Shown: positions 48,467-56,614 of the stretch, in pieces
Layout: the number at the start of each line of letters is the position of its first letter
Position numbering within the stretch: the first letter of the stretch is position 1
Translations under genes and position numbers: made by a program
Notes under the pieces: model-generated
Databases searched by the model: none
What the model was told of the DNA's origin: nothing
What the model saw: the letters and a program-made list of their open reading frames with translations, nothing else
Source of the DNA: Chloroflexota bacterium
GTDB lineage: Bacteria; Chloroflexota; Limnocylindria; Limnocylindrales; CSP1-4
Length of the DNA stretch: 64,000 bases
Direction: 5' to 3'
NCBI GenBank assembly: GCA_021783095.1
Contig: JAJXUG010000006.1
Location: 35,259 to 99,258, forward strand

Positions 48467-50118
48467 GCTGCCTCCTCCGCGTTCAGGCCGGGCTCGGCCA
48501 GCAGCGCAGCCTCCGCTTCGGCGGTCCACTTCCCGTCGTCGAGCTTGGCGGCCACGGCCGGGAGGCGATCGGCCAGCTCGGTCAGGCGGACTAGGCCCAG
48601 GTGGTGCAGCGCGGGGTACACGACGATCTTGCCGCCCGAGGTGCGGGCCTCGATGGCCGCGAGCGCGGACGAGACGCCGTCGAGGCCGCAGACGGCGTCG
48701 ACCGACATGTTCGTGTCGAGGCGACCGGCCTCGAGCCGGCCGAGCACCGCGACCATGTCCCGGATCTCGGAGCCGCTGGTGCCGAACAGGTAGAGCCCGA
48801 GGCCGACGACCGTGTTCAGGTCGAGCGTGGCCCGCGTGCCCACGGCGAAGCCCGCGAAGAGGTTGAGCCGCGCGCCCGGCGCGGCCATGGCCACGGCCTG
48901 CACGACGAGCGCGGGCGCCGGGACCATGACCCCGACATACGAGTAGGCGCGCTCGGGCGGGGGCGAGACGCGGCTGTTGGTGAACGTCGCCTCGACGCCG
49001 TTGGCGGCCGCCACGGGCCCGGCGACTTCGGCCAGGTGGGCGAGGCGGCTGTCGTCGATGTCGATGGCGGCGACGTGCAGGCCCTGCCGCCCGATGGTCG
49101 CGGCCCTGACGGTGTGCATGAAGCCCATCGGCCCCGCTGCGCCCACGATCGCCACCCGGTCGCCGTCGCGCAGCTCGCCGTCCGCGGGGATCGCCGCGTA
49201 CCCGTCCGCCGCGGACGTGCCGGTCGTGCCGGTGAGGCGGATGGGGTCGTAGTGGATGCGGCCCACGTCAACGGCCACGTCGCGGTCGATGCGCCGGCCC
49301 CCGAGGACGATCTCGATGATGCCGCCCGGGGCGAGCAGCCCGACGAGCGCCTCGATGCGGTCCGCGCTGGCGCCCGCGTAGACGATGTCGTCAAACCGTC
49401 CGGCGGCGAGCGCCGTGAGCGCGTCTGCCTCCATCGGGTCCAGCCGCACGATCTCGCGCGGCGTCGCGGTGGCGAGGAGGCCGGCGAGACCGGTGAGCGC
49501 CGCACCCGAGTCCACCGCGACCAGCAGGCGCCCCCCGGCCAGGAGGGTCCGGCGCTCGCGCGTCGCGTACGACTTCTCGACGCATGCCCACGGCTCCAGC
49601 AGCGCCACGGCCGAGCCGGACGGCGTCTCGTTGACCGGGATCAGGAAGCGCTCGCCCGTGTCGGGGTCGAGGGTCATCCGCTCGTCGAGGAGCACGTACT
49701 CGGCCAGGCCGCCCTCGAAGTTGTACCCGAACGCGGCGTTGGCGCCCTTCGTGGGCAGGTGGCGGTAGTCCGTCTGGACGAGCACCCGCTCGCCGACCTG
49801 GTGGTGCTCGACCGCCGAGCCCACGGCCACGATCCGCGCGCAGCACTCGTGGCCGGGCGTCCCGGGGGCCTCGCCGGGCGTGTACGAGGGGATCTGGGCG
49901 AGCACCTCCTCGGACAGGCCGCCCAGCACCGGGCCCTTGCGCGGGTGGCCGGTCCAGGCGTGCAGCAGCTTCGTGTCCGAGAAGCAGAGGCCGGTCGCCT
50001 CCACCTTGAGCACGACCTGCGTGGGGCCCGGCGCCGGGACGGGCTTGGCGGCGTTGTGGACGAGCGTGCCGGGGCCGGTGAACTGGATGGCGTGCTGGGT
50101 GGCGGGGAGGTCGGTCAT
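48463..50118 (-). CDS. Zinc-binding dehydrogenase, SorE-like (ketose-1-phosphate reductase)
   Basis: A 551-residue MDR-related protein, longer than ordinary alcohol dehydrogenases because of extra segments in the middle and at the C-terminus. VEATGLCFSDTKLLHAWTGHPR and TPGHECCARIVAVG mark the zinc region; NFEGGLAEYVLLDER and the VAIVGAAGPMGFMHTVRAA Rossmann motif resemble L-sorbose-1-phosphate reductase (SorE), which reduces a ketose 1-phosphate to a hexitol phosphate. The neighbouring RhaB-like kinase makes ketose 1-phosphates, so substrate and context agree. AAGGA lies before the ATG, 20 bases after the SDR gene. Overlaps the next gene by four bases. Confidence 0.8.
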   Translation of the reverse strand: MTDLPATQHAIQFTGPGTLVHNAAKPVPAPGPTQVVLKVEATGLCFSDTKLLHAWTGHPRKGPVLGGLSEEVLAQIPSYTPGEAPGTPGHECCARIVAVGSAVEHHQVGERVLVQTDYRHLPTKGANAAFGYNFEGGLAEYVLLDERMTLDPDTGERFLIPVNETPSGSAVALLEPWACVEKSYATRERRTLLAGGRLLVAVDSGAALTGLAGLLATATPREIVRLDPMEADALTALAAGRFDDIVYAGASADRIEALVGLLAPGGIIEIVLGGRRIDRDVAVDVGRIHYDPIRLTGTTGTSAADGYAAIPADGELRDGDRVAIVGAAGPMGFMHTVRAATIGRQGLHVAAIDIDDSRLAHLAEVAGPVAAANGVEATFTNSRVSPPPERAYSYVGVMVPAPALVVQAVAMAAPGARLNLFAGFAVGTRATLDLNTVVGLGLYLFGTSGSEIRDMVAVLGRLEAGRLDTNMSVDAVCGLDGVSSALAAIEARTSGGKIVVYPALHHLGLVRLTELADRLPAVAAKLDDGKWTAEAEAALLAEPGLNAEEAA

Positions 50119-50138
50119 GGCGTGGTCCTTCGGTCGGG

Positions 50139-51239
50139 TCAGGAGAGCATCACCTGGCCGCCCGTGACGGGGAGGGCCTGGCCGGTCTCGTACTGCTGGG
50201 CGACGAGGTAGAGGATGGCCTCCAGCACGTCGGCCGGGTCGCAGCCCCGGCCCATCGGCACCTTGGCCTCGTAGGCGTGGCGGACGTCCTCCACGGTGGT
50301 GGCGCCGGGCACCTTGCGCTCGCGCAGGTACTGGACGAACAGCCCGTTCTGCGGATCGCTCCACAGGGGCCCGTCGAGGAAGTTGCCCGGGCAGACGGCG
50401 TTGACCTTGATGCCGTCGCCGACCAGCTCGAGCGCGAATGACTGCGTCAGGCCGATGCCGCCGAACTTGGAGCCGGCGTAGGCGCTGTTGCGCGACGAGC
50501 CCTGGAGCCCGGACTTGGAGTTGATCTCGATGATGTCGCCCCACCAGGCCGGGTTGGCGCGGTGCTGGCGGGCCAGCACCGGGGCGGTGTGCTTGGTGAC
50601 GAGGAAGTAGCCGCGGTAGTTGACCCGGGTGACCAGGTCGAAGTCGGCGAGCGGCTGCGTGGTCACGCTGGCCGCCCGCAGGACGCCCGCGTTGCTGACG
50701 ACGATGTCGAGGCCGCCGAACCGGTGGAGGATCGCGCTCACGCCCGCGGCCACGCTCGCCTCGTCGGTGACGTCCATCGGGATCGCGATCGCCCGGCCCT
50801 CGCCGTGGTCGCTCGCGAGGCGCTCGGCGTTGGCCTCGGCGAGCGCGGTGTTGAGGTCCGCGAGCACAACGAACGCGCCCTGGGCCACCAGGCCCTCGGC
50901 GATGGCGAGGCCGAAGCCCTGGGCGGCGCCGGTGACCAGCGCCACGCGGCCGCCGACTCGCCCCTCGGGGACGAAGCGGTCAGCGACGAACGCCCCAGCC
51001 CCGGGCACGACGATCCTGTCCGCCGACTCGGACGCGGTCAGGAGGCCCGCGACGCGCAGCGCGGCACCCGCGGGGTCGTCGAGGGATGCCGCGTCCAGCG
51101 TGACGTCGTGCGGCCCCGCGGCGGCCGTCTCGTCCGCGGTGAATGCGATCCGCGGCAGTCGTCGCCCCTCGCCGAGGAGGCCGCGCAGCGTGGGCGCGAA
51201 CTCAGCCACGAGGGCGTCCAGACGGGTGGGCTCGGTCAT
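50139..51239 (-). CDS. SDR oxidoreductase, sorbitol-6-phosphate-dehydrogenase-like, with N-terminal extension
   Basis: A 366-residue protein. The first ~95 residues form an extra domain not found in classical SDRs. Then comes a complete SDR: cofactor motif VALVTGAAQGFGLAIAEGL, acidic residue VLADLN (NAD preference), NAG as IVVSNAGVL, catalytic Ser region EINSKSG and YAGSKFGGIGL (Tyr and Lys). The C-terminal ATTVEDVRHAYEAKVPMGRG and GQALPVTGGQVML resemble sorbitol-6-phosphate 2-dehydrogenase. Together with the SorE-like enzyme it could move the keto group along a hexitol phosphate. Overlaps the PHP gene by four bases (ATGA). Confidence 0.85.
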   Translation of the reverse strand: MTEPTRLDALVAEFAPTLRGLLGEGRRLPRIAFTADETAAAGPHDVTLDAASLDDPAGAALRVAGLLTASESADRIVVPGAGAFVADRFVPEGRVGGRVALVTGAAQGFGLAIAEGLVAQGAFVVLADLNTALAEANAERLASDHGEGRAIAIPMDVTDEASVAAGVSAILHRFGGLDIVVSNAGVLRAASVTTQPLADFDLVTRVNYRGYFLVTKHTAPVLARQHRANPAWWGDIIEINSKSGLQGSSRNSAYAGSKFGGIGLTQSFALELVGDGIKVNAVCPGNFLDGPLWSDPQNGLFVQYLRERKVPGATTVEDVRHAYEAKVPMGRGCDPADVLEAILYLVAQQYETGQALPVTGGQVMLS

Positions 51240-52423
51240 GCGGGGACGCTCCTGCGCTCGATGAGCTGTGCGCCGATCGCGGCGAACCGCCGGATCCGCG
51301 CATCGTTGTCGCCAGGCCCGGGGCGGCCGTCGGCGTCCACGAACCCGGGCTGGCCGGAGGCGCGCTCGGCCTGATGGCCGGCGACGACACATGCGCCCTC
51401 GTACAGGATCGCCCTCGTCGCCTCGGACAGCGGCGCCCCGCCACGGGCCAAGGGCTCGACCGGGATCCGCGCGGGCGTGTTGTGCTCCGTCCCGGCCGTG
51501 ACGACCATCCCCACGTCCCGGAAGGCGCGGACGTACGCGTCCACCATCTCCGGGGCGTTGCGCGTGGGGATCAGCTCCGCGGCGTGGATCCCGAGCTCGT
51601 CCAGATGGCGCGCGAGGTCCTGCGGCGAGGCCTCGAACGGGCAGATGGGCGAGGCGCCGTCCGCGAGAGTGGGGTAGGCGGGGATGCCGCCCCATTCGAG
51701 GATCAGGCGGTAGGCGTCCCCGAATGAGAGCGCCGTCTCCTCGACGAACGCCGGACCGCCCGCGCGGATGAGACGCGAGCGGATCTCGTTCTGCACGGCC
51801 GCGGGGTCGTCCACGGCGGACGGCGTGACGCCGTACGCCGCCTCGAGCCGAGACGCCCGGTCCTCCGGCGCCACCGCCTCGAACAGGGCACGCTGGAAGG
51901 CCATCGCGAGGTGGCGCTCCTGGAGGACGACCCAATCGACCGGCACGCCGGCCCTCGCTGCCACATCGGCCGCGATCGCGGTGTCGTCGAGGGACAGCTC
52001 CACGCCTGCTGACGCGAAGGTCGCGCGCAGCAGGGACGTCATGCGGGCGGCCCGCTCACGGTTGGCGGACCGGATGACCGCGTCGATCCGGACGGCAGTG
52101 GGGGTGGGCTCGCGGAAGGGGTCGACGCCCTTGCCGCACAGGTACATCCGACCCGGATTGGCCGGATCGTTGACGAGGGTGCCGGCGGCGCGCAGCGGCT
52201 CCACCACCGAGATCAGCTCGAGGCCGTACAGCGGGACGATGCCCGCAGCGTGCGCCGCGTCCGCGAACCGCCGGTAGATGCGGAGGTCGTGGAAGTTGGA
52301 CCCGCCCATCGCGCGGATGCCCTCCGCCGCGGCGGCGGCCACCGCGTCCTCGACGTCGTCGAACGCGGAGAAGTTGGGCGGCAGGTGGAGGTGGGTGTTG
52401 GCGGCAAGCGACGGGGTGCTCAT
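51236..52423 (-). CDS. PHP-domain metallo-hydrolase-like protein
   Basis: A 395-residue protein with a polymerase-and-histidinol-phosphatase fold: NTHLHLPPNFSAF (HxH metal pair) at the start, GSNFHDLRIYRRFADAAHAAG, GIVPLYGLELISV (metal-ligand Glu), and the late VVTAGTEHNTPARIP (His/Asn pair) typical of PHP enzymes. Most PHP proteins hydrolyse phosphate esters with a trinuclear metal site. A sugar-phosphate phosphatase or isomerase role is plausible here but unproved. Tightly packed between rhaB-like kinase and SDR by four-base overlaps on both sides. Confidence 0.85.
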   Translation of the reverse strand: MSTPSLAANTHLHLPPNFSAFDDVEDAVAAAAAEGIRAMGGSNFHDLRIYRRFADAAHAAGIVPLYGLELISVVEPLRAAGTLVNDPANPGRMYLCGKGVDPFREPTPTAVRIDAVIRSANRERAARMTSLLRATFASAGVELSLDDTAIAADVAARAGVPVDWVVLQERHLAMAFQRALFEAVAPEDRASRLEAAYGVTPSAVDDPAAVQNEIRSRLIRAGGPAFVEETALSFGDAYRLILEWGGIPAYPTLADGASPICPFEASPQDLARHLDELGIHAAELIPTRNAPEMVDAYVRAFRDVGMVVTAGTEHNTPARIPVEPLARGGAPLSEATRAILYEGACVVAGHQAERASGQPGFVDADGRPGPGDNDARIRRFAAIGAQLIERRSVPA

Positions 52424-53922
52424 GCGGCGCCTCGCGGGGAAAGGGAGGCCGACCGTTCGCGCAGGGCGGCGAACCGATCGCGCGCCTCGGTCCAGTCGCC
52501 TGCGGGTTCGTACTCGGTGGACGGGAAGGACCGGGCGGCCAGCTCGCGCGCCTCGGCGACGGACGCGAGCTCGCCCGCGGCGATCGCCTGGACCGCCAGG
52601 TTGCCGATCGCGGTGGCCTCCACGGGCCCGGTCTTGACGGGCACACTGGTGGCGTCCGCGGTGAGGCGGCAGAGGAGCCGGTTGCTCGACCCGCCGCCGA
52701 CGACCCGGAGCGCGTCGACCGGGCGGCCGGACGCGGCCCTGAGGCTGTCGATCCCCGCGGCGTAGCGCAGCGCCAGGCTCTCGAGAATGACGCGGAACAG
52801 CGTGCCCGCGTCCTGTGGGACAGGCTGCGCAGTCTCGGCGCAGAACGCGCGGACGCGTGCGGCGAGGTCGCCGGGGCGCAGGAACCGCTCATCGTCGGGG
52901 TCGATCAACGCGGTGAATGCCGGGGCGCCCTCCGCGAGCCCGGCGAGCGCCTCGTAGGACGGCGGCTCGCGGTCGGGCCACAGCGCCCGCCGGCTCTCCT
53001 GGACGAGCCACAGCCCGACCACGTTCGAGATCAGGAGGCTGGTCCCGTCGACGCCGCCCTCGTTGGTGAGGTTGGCCGCAAGCGAGACGTCGCTGATGAC
53101 GGGTTCGGGCGTCTCGAGGCCCAGCAGCGACCAGGTCCCCGACGAGAGGAAGGCGGTCGAGGGCGAGGCGAGCGGCGTTCCCGCCACGGCCGAGGCGGTG
53201 TCGTGAGAGCCGGGCACCACGACCCGAGTTGCGCCCAGCCCCTGGCACGACGCCAGCTCCGGCACGAGGTCGCCGACGACCGTGCCGGGCGACACGATCT
53301 CGGGCAGGAAGCCGGTGGGGATCCCCAGCCGCTCGAGAATCGGGCGGGCCCAGTCGCGGGTCCGGGCGTCAAGGGCCTGGCTCGTGGTGGCGAGCGTGTG
53401 CTCGGCGACCGACGCGCCCGACAGGAAGTGGGCGAACAGATCGGCCGTCATCAGCAGCTTGTCGGCCTGGCGGAGGAGGGGATCGCCGTCGCGCGCCATC
53501 GAGAGCAGCTGGTACAGCGTGTTGATCTGCATCAGCTGTGTGCCGGTGATGCGGTACAGCTCCTCGCGCGGGATGGTCTCGCAGGCCAGCTCGACCATGC
53601 CGGCCGTCCGCGTGTCGCGGTAGTGGACCGGGTTGGCGAGCAGGCGGCCGCGCTTGTCGAGGAGGCCGAAGTCGACCCCCCACGTGTCCACGGCGCAGGA
53701 CGCGAGATCGCCCGACGCACCCGCCTTGTGCAACCCCGTGGTGATGTCGCCCCACAGCCGCAGCACGTCCCAGTGCAGCGTCGTGCCCACGGTGACCGGG
53801 ATGTTCGGGAAGCGGTGGACCTCGTCGAGGGTCAGTCGGCGGCCGTCGAAGGCGCCCACGACCACTCGTCCGCTCTCGGCGCCGAGGTCGATGGCTGCGT
53901 ATCGCACGGCGTGCTCCGTCAT
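52420..53922 (-). CDS. RhaB-like rhamnulokinase-family kinase
   Basis: A 500-residue FGGY kinase of the rhamnulokinase branch. IDLGAESGRVVVGAFDGRRL is the phosphate-1 motif; HRFPNIPVTVGTTLHWDVLRLW, AVDTWGVDFGLLD, NPVHYRDTRT, INTLYQLLSM and FLSSGTWSLLGLE are close to RhaB, and PGSHDTASAVAGTP holds the catalytic Asp. It makes a ketose 1-phosphate (L-rhamnulose, L-fuculose or similar). First gene of the long minus-strand operon, divergent from a DeoR regulator. No rhamnose isomerase is in the window; FucI at 39.6 kb could supply L-fuculose. Confidence 0.9.
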   Translation of the reverse strand: MTEHAVRYAAIDLGAESGRVVVGAFDGRRLTLDEVHRFPNIPVTVGTTLHWDVLRLWGDITTGLHKAGASGDLASCAVDTWGVDFGLLDKRGRLLANPVHYRDTRTAGMVELACETIPREELYRITGTQLMQINTLYQLLSMARDGDPLLRQADKLLMTADLFAHFLSGASVAEHTLATTSQALDARTRDWARPILERLGIPTGFLPEIVSPGTVVGDLVPELASCQGLGATRVVVPGSHDTASAVAGTPLASPSTAFLSSGTWSLLGLETPEPVISDVSLAANLTNEGGVDGTSLLISNVVGLWLVQESRRALWPDREPPSYEALAGLAEGAPAFTALIDPDDERFLRPGDLAARVRAFCAETAQPVPQDAGTLFRVILESLALRYAAGIDSLRAASGRPVDALRVVGGGSSNRLLCRLTADATSVPVKTGPVEATAIGNLAVQAIAAGELASVAEARELAARSFPSTEYEPAGDWTEARDRFAALRERSASLSPRGAA

Positions 53923-53966
53923 GGGGTGACTGTCCGCGTGGGGATGCGACGCTCATGATGACAGGG

Positions 53967-54021
53967 CTTTCGAATGCTTTCAATGCCTTTCTTGACATTG
54001 CATACCGCGTTCTCGTACCGT
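53967..54021 (+). promoter_or_regulatory. Divergent regulatory region: CTTTC repeats and DeoR promoter
   Basis: CTTTC occurs at 53967, 53977 and 53987, exactly 10 bases apart, on one face of the helix, resembling DeoR/AgaR-family operators. TTGACA (53992-53997) and TACCGT (54016-54021), spaced 18 bases, form a promoter for the DeoR gene, whose GTG lies six bases after the -10 box. The repeats lie between the DeoR and rhaB-like starts and could control both. Confidence 0.6.
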
Positions 54022-54027
54022 TCGGCC

Positions 54028-54840
54028 GTGGCCACTGCGTACGGCCTCGGCGAGGTGTTCGCCGAGGAGCGCCAGCACCAGATCGGGCGGCTCGTCGTGG
54101 AACTGGGACGGGTCCGCGTGGGCGACCTCGTCCAGCGGTTCGGCGTGTCCGGCGTCACCATCCGCAAGGACCTCGACGTCCTCGAGCGCCAGGGCCGCGT
54201 GGTGCGGACGCACGGGGGCGCCGTGTCGCCCGCGGGAGCCGGGATGGAGCGCGCGTTCGACGTCCGCGAGCGGCTGCAGCGCGCGGAGAAGGAGGCGATC
54301 GGGCGTGCCGCCGCCTCGCAGGTCGCCGACGGCGAGAGCATCGCCCTCGACGCGAGCACCACGGCCTACGCGATGGCGCGGCAGCTCCGGGCCCGGGGCG
54401 GCTGGCTCCACCTCACGGTCGTCACGAACGGCCTGCGCATCGCGCTCGAGCTCGCCGGCGTCGCCGGGGTTACCGTCGTCATGCCCGGCGGGTTCATCCG
54501 GCCCGAGGCGCTGTCGCTCGTGGGGCCCCTGGGCGAGGGGCTGCTCCAGCGCATCAACGTCCAGCGGGCGTTCCTCGGCGCAACCGGGTTCTCGGTCGAG
54601 GCTGGGCTCTGTGACGGCACCGAGGAGGAGGCGCAGATCAAGCGGCTCCTGGTCGCGGCGGCGACGGAGACGGTCGGCCTCGTGGACCGCACCAAGTGGT
54701 CGCGCCGGTCGCTCGCCACCTTCTGCCCGACGGCTTCGCTCGCGGCCGTGATCACGGACGCGCCGGTCGCGGGGGGCATGGCCGAGGCGCTGCTCGCGGC
54801 GGGGGTCCGGCTTGTCGAGGTGGCCGTTCCGCCGGGCTGA
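54028..54840 (+). CDS. DeoR-family transcriptional regulator
   Basis: A 270-residue regulator: N-terminal DeoR helix-turn-helix (EERQHQIGRLVVELGRVRVGDLVQRFGVSGVTIRKDLDVLE, read in parts), then the DeoRC sensor domain with AIGRAAASQVADGESIALDASTT and the ribose-5-phosphate-isomerase-like TVVTNGLRIALELA; GLVDRTKWSRRSLATFC is the late Lys-containing motif. Sugar-phosphate intermediates are the usual inducers. GTG start at 54028 six bases after a -10 box implies a leaderless message. Divergent from the rhaB-PHP-SDR-sorE-like operon and its presumed regulator. Confidence 0.93.
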   Translation: MATAYGLGEVFAEERQHQIGRLVVELGRVRVGDLVQRFGVSGVTIRKDLDVLERQGRVVRTHGGAVSPAGAGMERAFDVRERLQRAEKEAIGRAAASQVADGESIALDASTTAYAMARQLRARGGWLHLTVVTNGLRIALELAGVAGVTVVMPGGFIRPEALSLVGPLGEGLLQRINVQRAFLGATGFSVEAGLCDGTEEEAQIKRLLVAAATETVGLVDRTKWSRRSLATFCPTASLAAVITDAPVAGGMAEALLAAGVRLVEVAVPPG

Positions 54841-55137
54841 GCAGGGCCGCACGACGAAGGTCTCTTGACGGAACCGAAAGCCGCCCCCCGGAAATCGATC
54901 GCGGGAGGCGACGCGATCACCATCGGCAGAACCGAGGTACGGGTGGGCCGCGCCAGCGGCCGAGGAGCAGCGGCGCCAAGCCGGCGCTGCTGCGATGTAC
55001 CGGGGGACGTCCGTACGGGAGGCGATCGGCCCGTCCCGGAGGGCACCGTGCACATGGGCTGTCGTCAGGGTGCGCCCGAATCGCGTCGCCGTTTGCCGTG
55101 AGGCGCTACGATCACGGCCCAGGATGGAGGCGCGTGC
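54841..55137. other. Intergenic, no gene seen
   Basis: About 300 bases. Short open frames exist but have no ribosome-binding site or recognisable composition. A TACGAT box at 55107-55112 is a candidate -10 for the following gene. The segment may be decayed island DNA. Confidence 0.4.
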
Positions 55138-55536
55138 ATGACCCGGGTCCTTGTCGTCCAGCGCGACCAGGCGGTCGCAGAGCAGATGGCCGCCAGCCTT
55201 CGCGGCGCGGGCTATGAGGCCGAGCTCTGCGGTGGGCCGGGCCGGGAGCCGTGCCCGGTCATCGCCGACATGCCCTGCCCGCTCGTCGACCGCGCGGACG
55301 TCCTCGTCTACGACTCCTGGGTCGCCGGTGACGCCGTCGGCGGGCACGAGCTCGTCTCCGCGCTCCGCGAGCTCTACGTCGACCTCCCGGTCGTGCTCAC
55401 CTCCGTCGACCAGTCGGTCGGCTGGGCGGAGCGCGAAGGCCCGCACCGGGTGGTCCCGCTGGGCAGCCGGCCGAACGACACGGAGCTGATCGAGGCCGTC
55501 GAGGTCGCCCTCGGCGACCAGGGCATGGCCGTCTGA
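55138..55536 (+). CDS. Receiver-like (CheY-fold) protein, probably not phosphorylated
   Basis: A 132-residue protein with the alternating strand-helix pattern of a response-regulator receiver: TRVLVVQRDQAVAEQMAASLRGAGYEAEL at the start, DRADVLVYDSWVAGD (where a phospho-Asp would lie), LPVVLTSVD and HRVVPLGSRPNDTELIEAVEVAL. The acidic pair near the N-terminus (usually DD) is replaced by QRD and the conserved late Lys is missing. It is a stand-alone sensor-fold protein of unknown role. Cysteine pair GREPCPVIADMPCPL inserted in the middle is unusual. ATGGAGG lies upstream of the ATG. Confidence 0.6.
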   Translation: MTRVLVVQRDQAVAEQMAASLRGAGYEAELCGGPGREPCPVIADMPCPLVDRADVLVYDSWVAGDAVGGHELVSALRELYVDLPVVLTSVDQSVGWAEREGPHRVVPLGSRPNDTELIEAVEVALGDQGMAV

Positions 55537-55645
55537 GCTCGATCGTCTCAGGGTAGGTCCGCGCGCGGCCCGGCCTGGAGCTAGGTCACCCCGATCCTGG
55601 GCGTCTCAGGGCTCGAGCGCACCGCGCGGAAGGCTGGGCCCTGCG

Positions 55646-55926
55646 GGGTTCGTGTCCGCCAACACGGTAAACGGCGGGTCGCTGGACGCGCACAAAGGAG
55701 CGTCCGAGCTGCGCGACGTACTCGAGTCCGCGGGGCTGCCCCACGAGCGGCTTCACGACCTTCGCCACGCGTTCGCAACGTTCCAGACGGGAGGCTTGGG
55801 CCGAGCTGTTCGAGCCGCGGCCTCGGCCACGCGAACATCAGCACCGCCGCGGACGTGCACGGCGTCCTCACGCAGGCGATGGCCCGGCGCGCGGCGGAGC
55901 GGATGGATGCCGTGCTCGGCGGCTGA
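55646..55926 (+). pseudogene. Remnant of a tyrosine recombinase (integrase) C-terminus
   Basis: One frame reads SANTVNGGSLDAHK, then RDVLESAGLPHERLHDLRHAFATFQ, which includes the HxLRH catalytic box. After a frameshift another frame reads LGHANISTAADVHGVL and TQAMARRAAERMDAVLGG before a TGA. The position of the catalytic tyrosine (usually T-x-x-Y-x-H) is His. The N-terminal half is missing. It ends about 80 bases from the 3' end of tRNA-Gln, the classical position of an integrase that used the tRNA as attachment site. Confidence 0.8.
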
Positions 55927-56006
55927 TGTTGGGTGCGCCGTTGGGAACGGGGAGAATCGAACGGCCCCCGGAGACGCGTCCGAGGGCCCGTTTCAGGTTC
56001 GGGAGT

Positions 56007-56081
56007 TGGCTGGCGCGATAGGATTCGAACCTATAACCCCCTGATCCAGAGTCAGGTGCTCTACCGTTGAGCCACGCGCCA
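56007..56081 (-). tRNA. tRNA-Gln (anticodon CTG)
   Basis: A complete cloverleaf: acceptor TGGCGCG/CGCGCCA, D-stem GCTC/GAGC with AACGGTA loop, anticodon stem CCTGA/TCAGG with loop CTCTGGA (anticodon CTG, preceded by T33), T-stem ATAGG/CCTAT with TTCGAAT loop, discriminator G73 and encoded CCA. The U1-A72 pair and G73 are known GlnRS identity elements, consistent with the glnS gene in the window. It charges CAG codons. Confidence 0.95.
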
Positions 56082-56176
56082 GCGGGTCCGAGGATGATAG
56101 CGCAGGATCGTCGGCCGCCGAAACCCGCGGACGGGGTAGGGGACGCCGCTGATGGCTGCCGGCCGCCCGGCGCCGC

Positions 56177-56614
56177 TCATCCGGGCGCAGCGGGCATCAG
56201 CACGGGAAAGCCCTCCTTCTCGGCGGCCAGGGCGAGGCGGTCATCGAGGGTCACGAACGCGAGCGTGCCCGGATGGCCGTCGGCTGCGACGATCGCGGCA
56301 GCCAACTGGAGGGCGTCGGCCGACCTGAGCGGGTGGGTCCTAAGGAGGCGGAGCGCAGTCTCGCGAACGACGTCGCTCGGCTCCACCTCGCGCCAGCCCG
56401 TCGCCAGCGCGCTCAGACGCCGCGACGATTCCATGAGCCCAGAGCGTCGAGCCGGGTCCTCGCGCTCGAGCCGGGCCAGGGAAGAGGCGCACTCGATCCT
56501 CGTCGCCCACCAGACGATCAGGACGCGGTCATCGTCGAGCGCCTTGCGGACCGCCTCGGTCCGACCCTGCGCGACGATCAGGGGAACGATCGCGGAAGCA
56601 TCCCAGAACCTCAC
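56177..56614 (-). CDS. vapC: PIN-domain toxin (VapC-like)
   Basis: A 145-residue PIN-fold ribonuclease. The acidic Mg2+ residues are visible: FWDASAIVPLIV (first Asp), RIECASSLARLE (Glu), LRSADALQLAAAIVA (Asp) and AFVTLDDRLALAA (last Asp). Such toxins cleave tRNA or rRNA until blocked by their antitoxin. Overlaps the antitoxin gene by four bases (ATGA), the standard antitoxin-first layout. Confidence 0.9.
   Translation of the reverse strand: MRFWDASAIVPLIVAQGRTEAVRKALDDDRVLIVWWATRIECASSLARLEREDPARRSGLMESSRRLSALATGWREVEPSDVVRETALRLLRTHPLRSADALQLAAAIVAADGHPGTLAFVTLDDRLALAAEKEGFPVLMPAAPG

Noticed and set aside
54865..55101. 78-codon ORF after the DeoR gene
   Set aside because: No ribosome-binding site or recognisable motif; composition looks like random GC-rich DNA.
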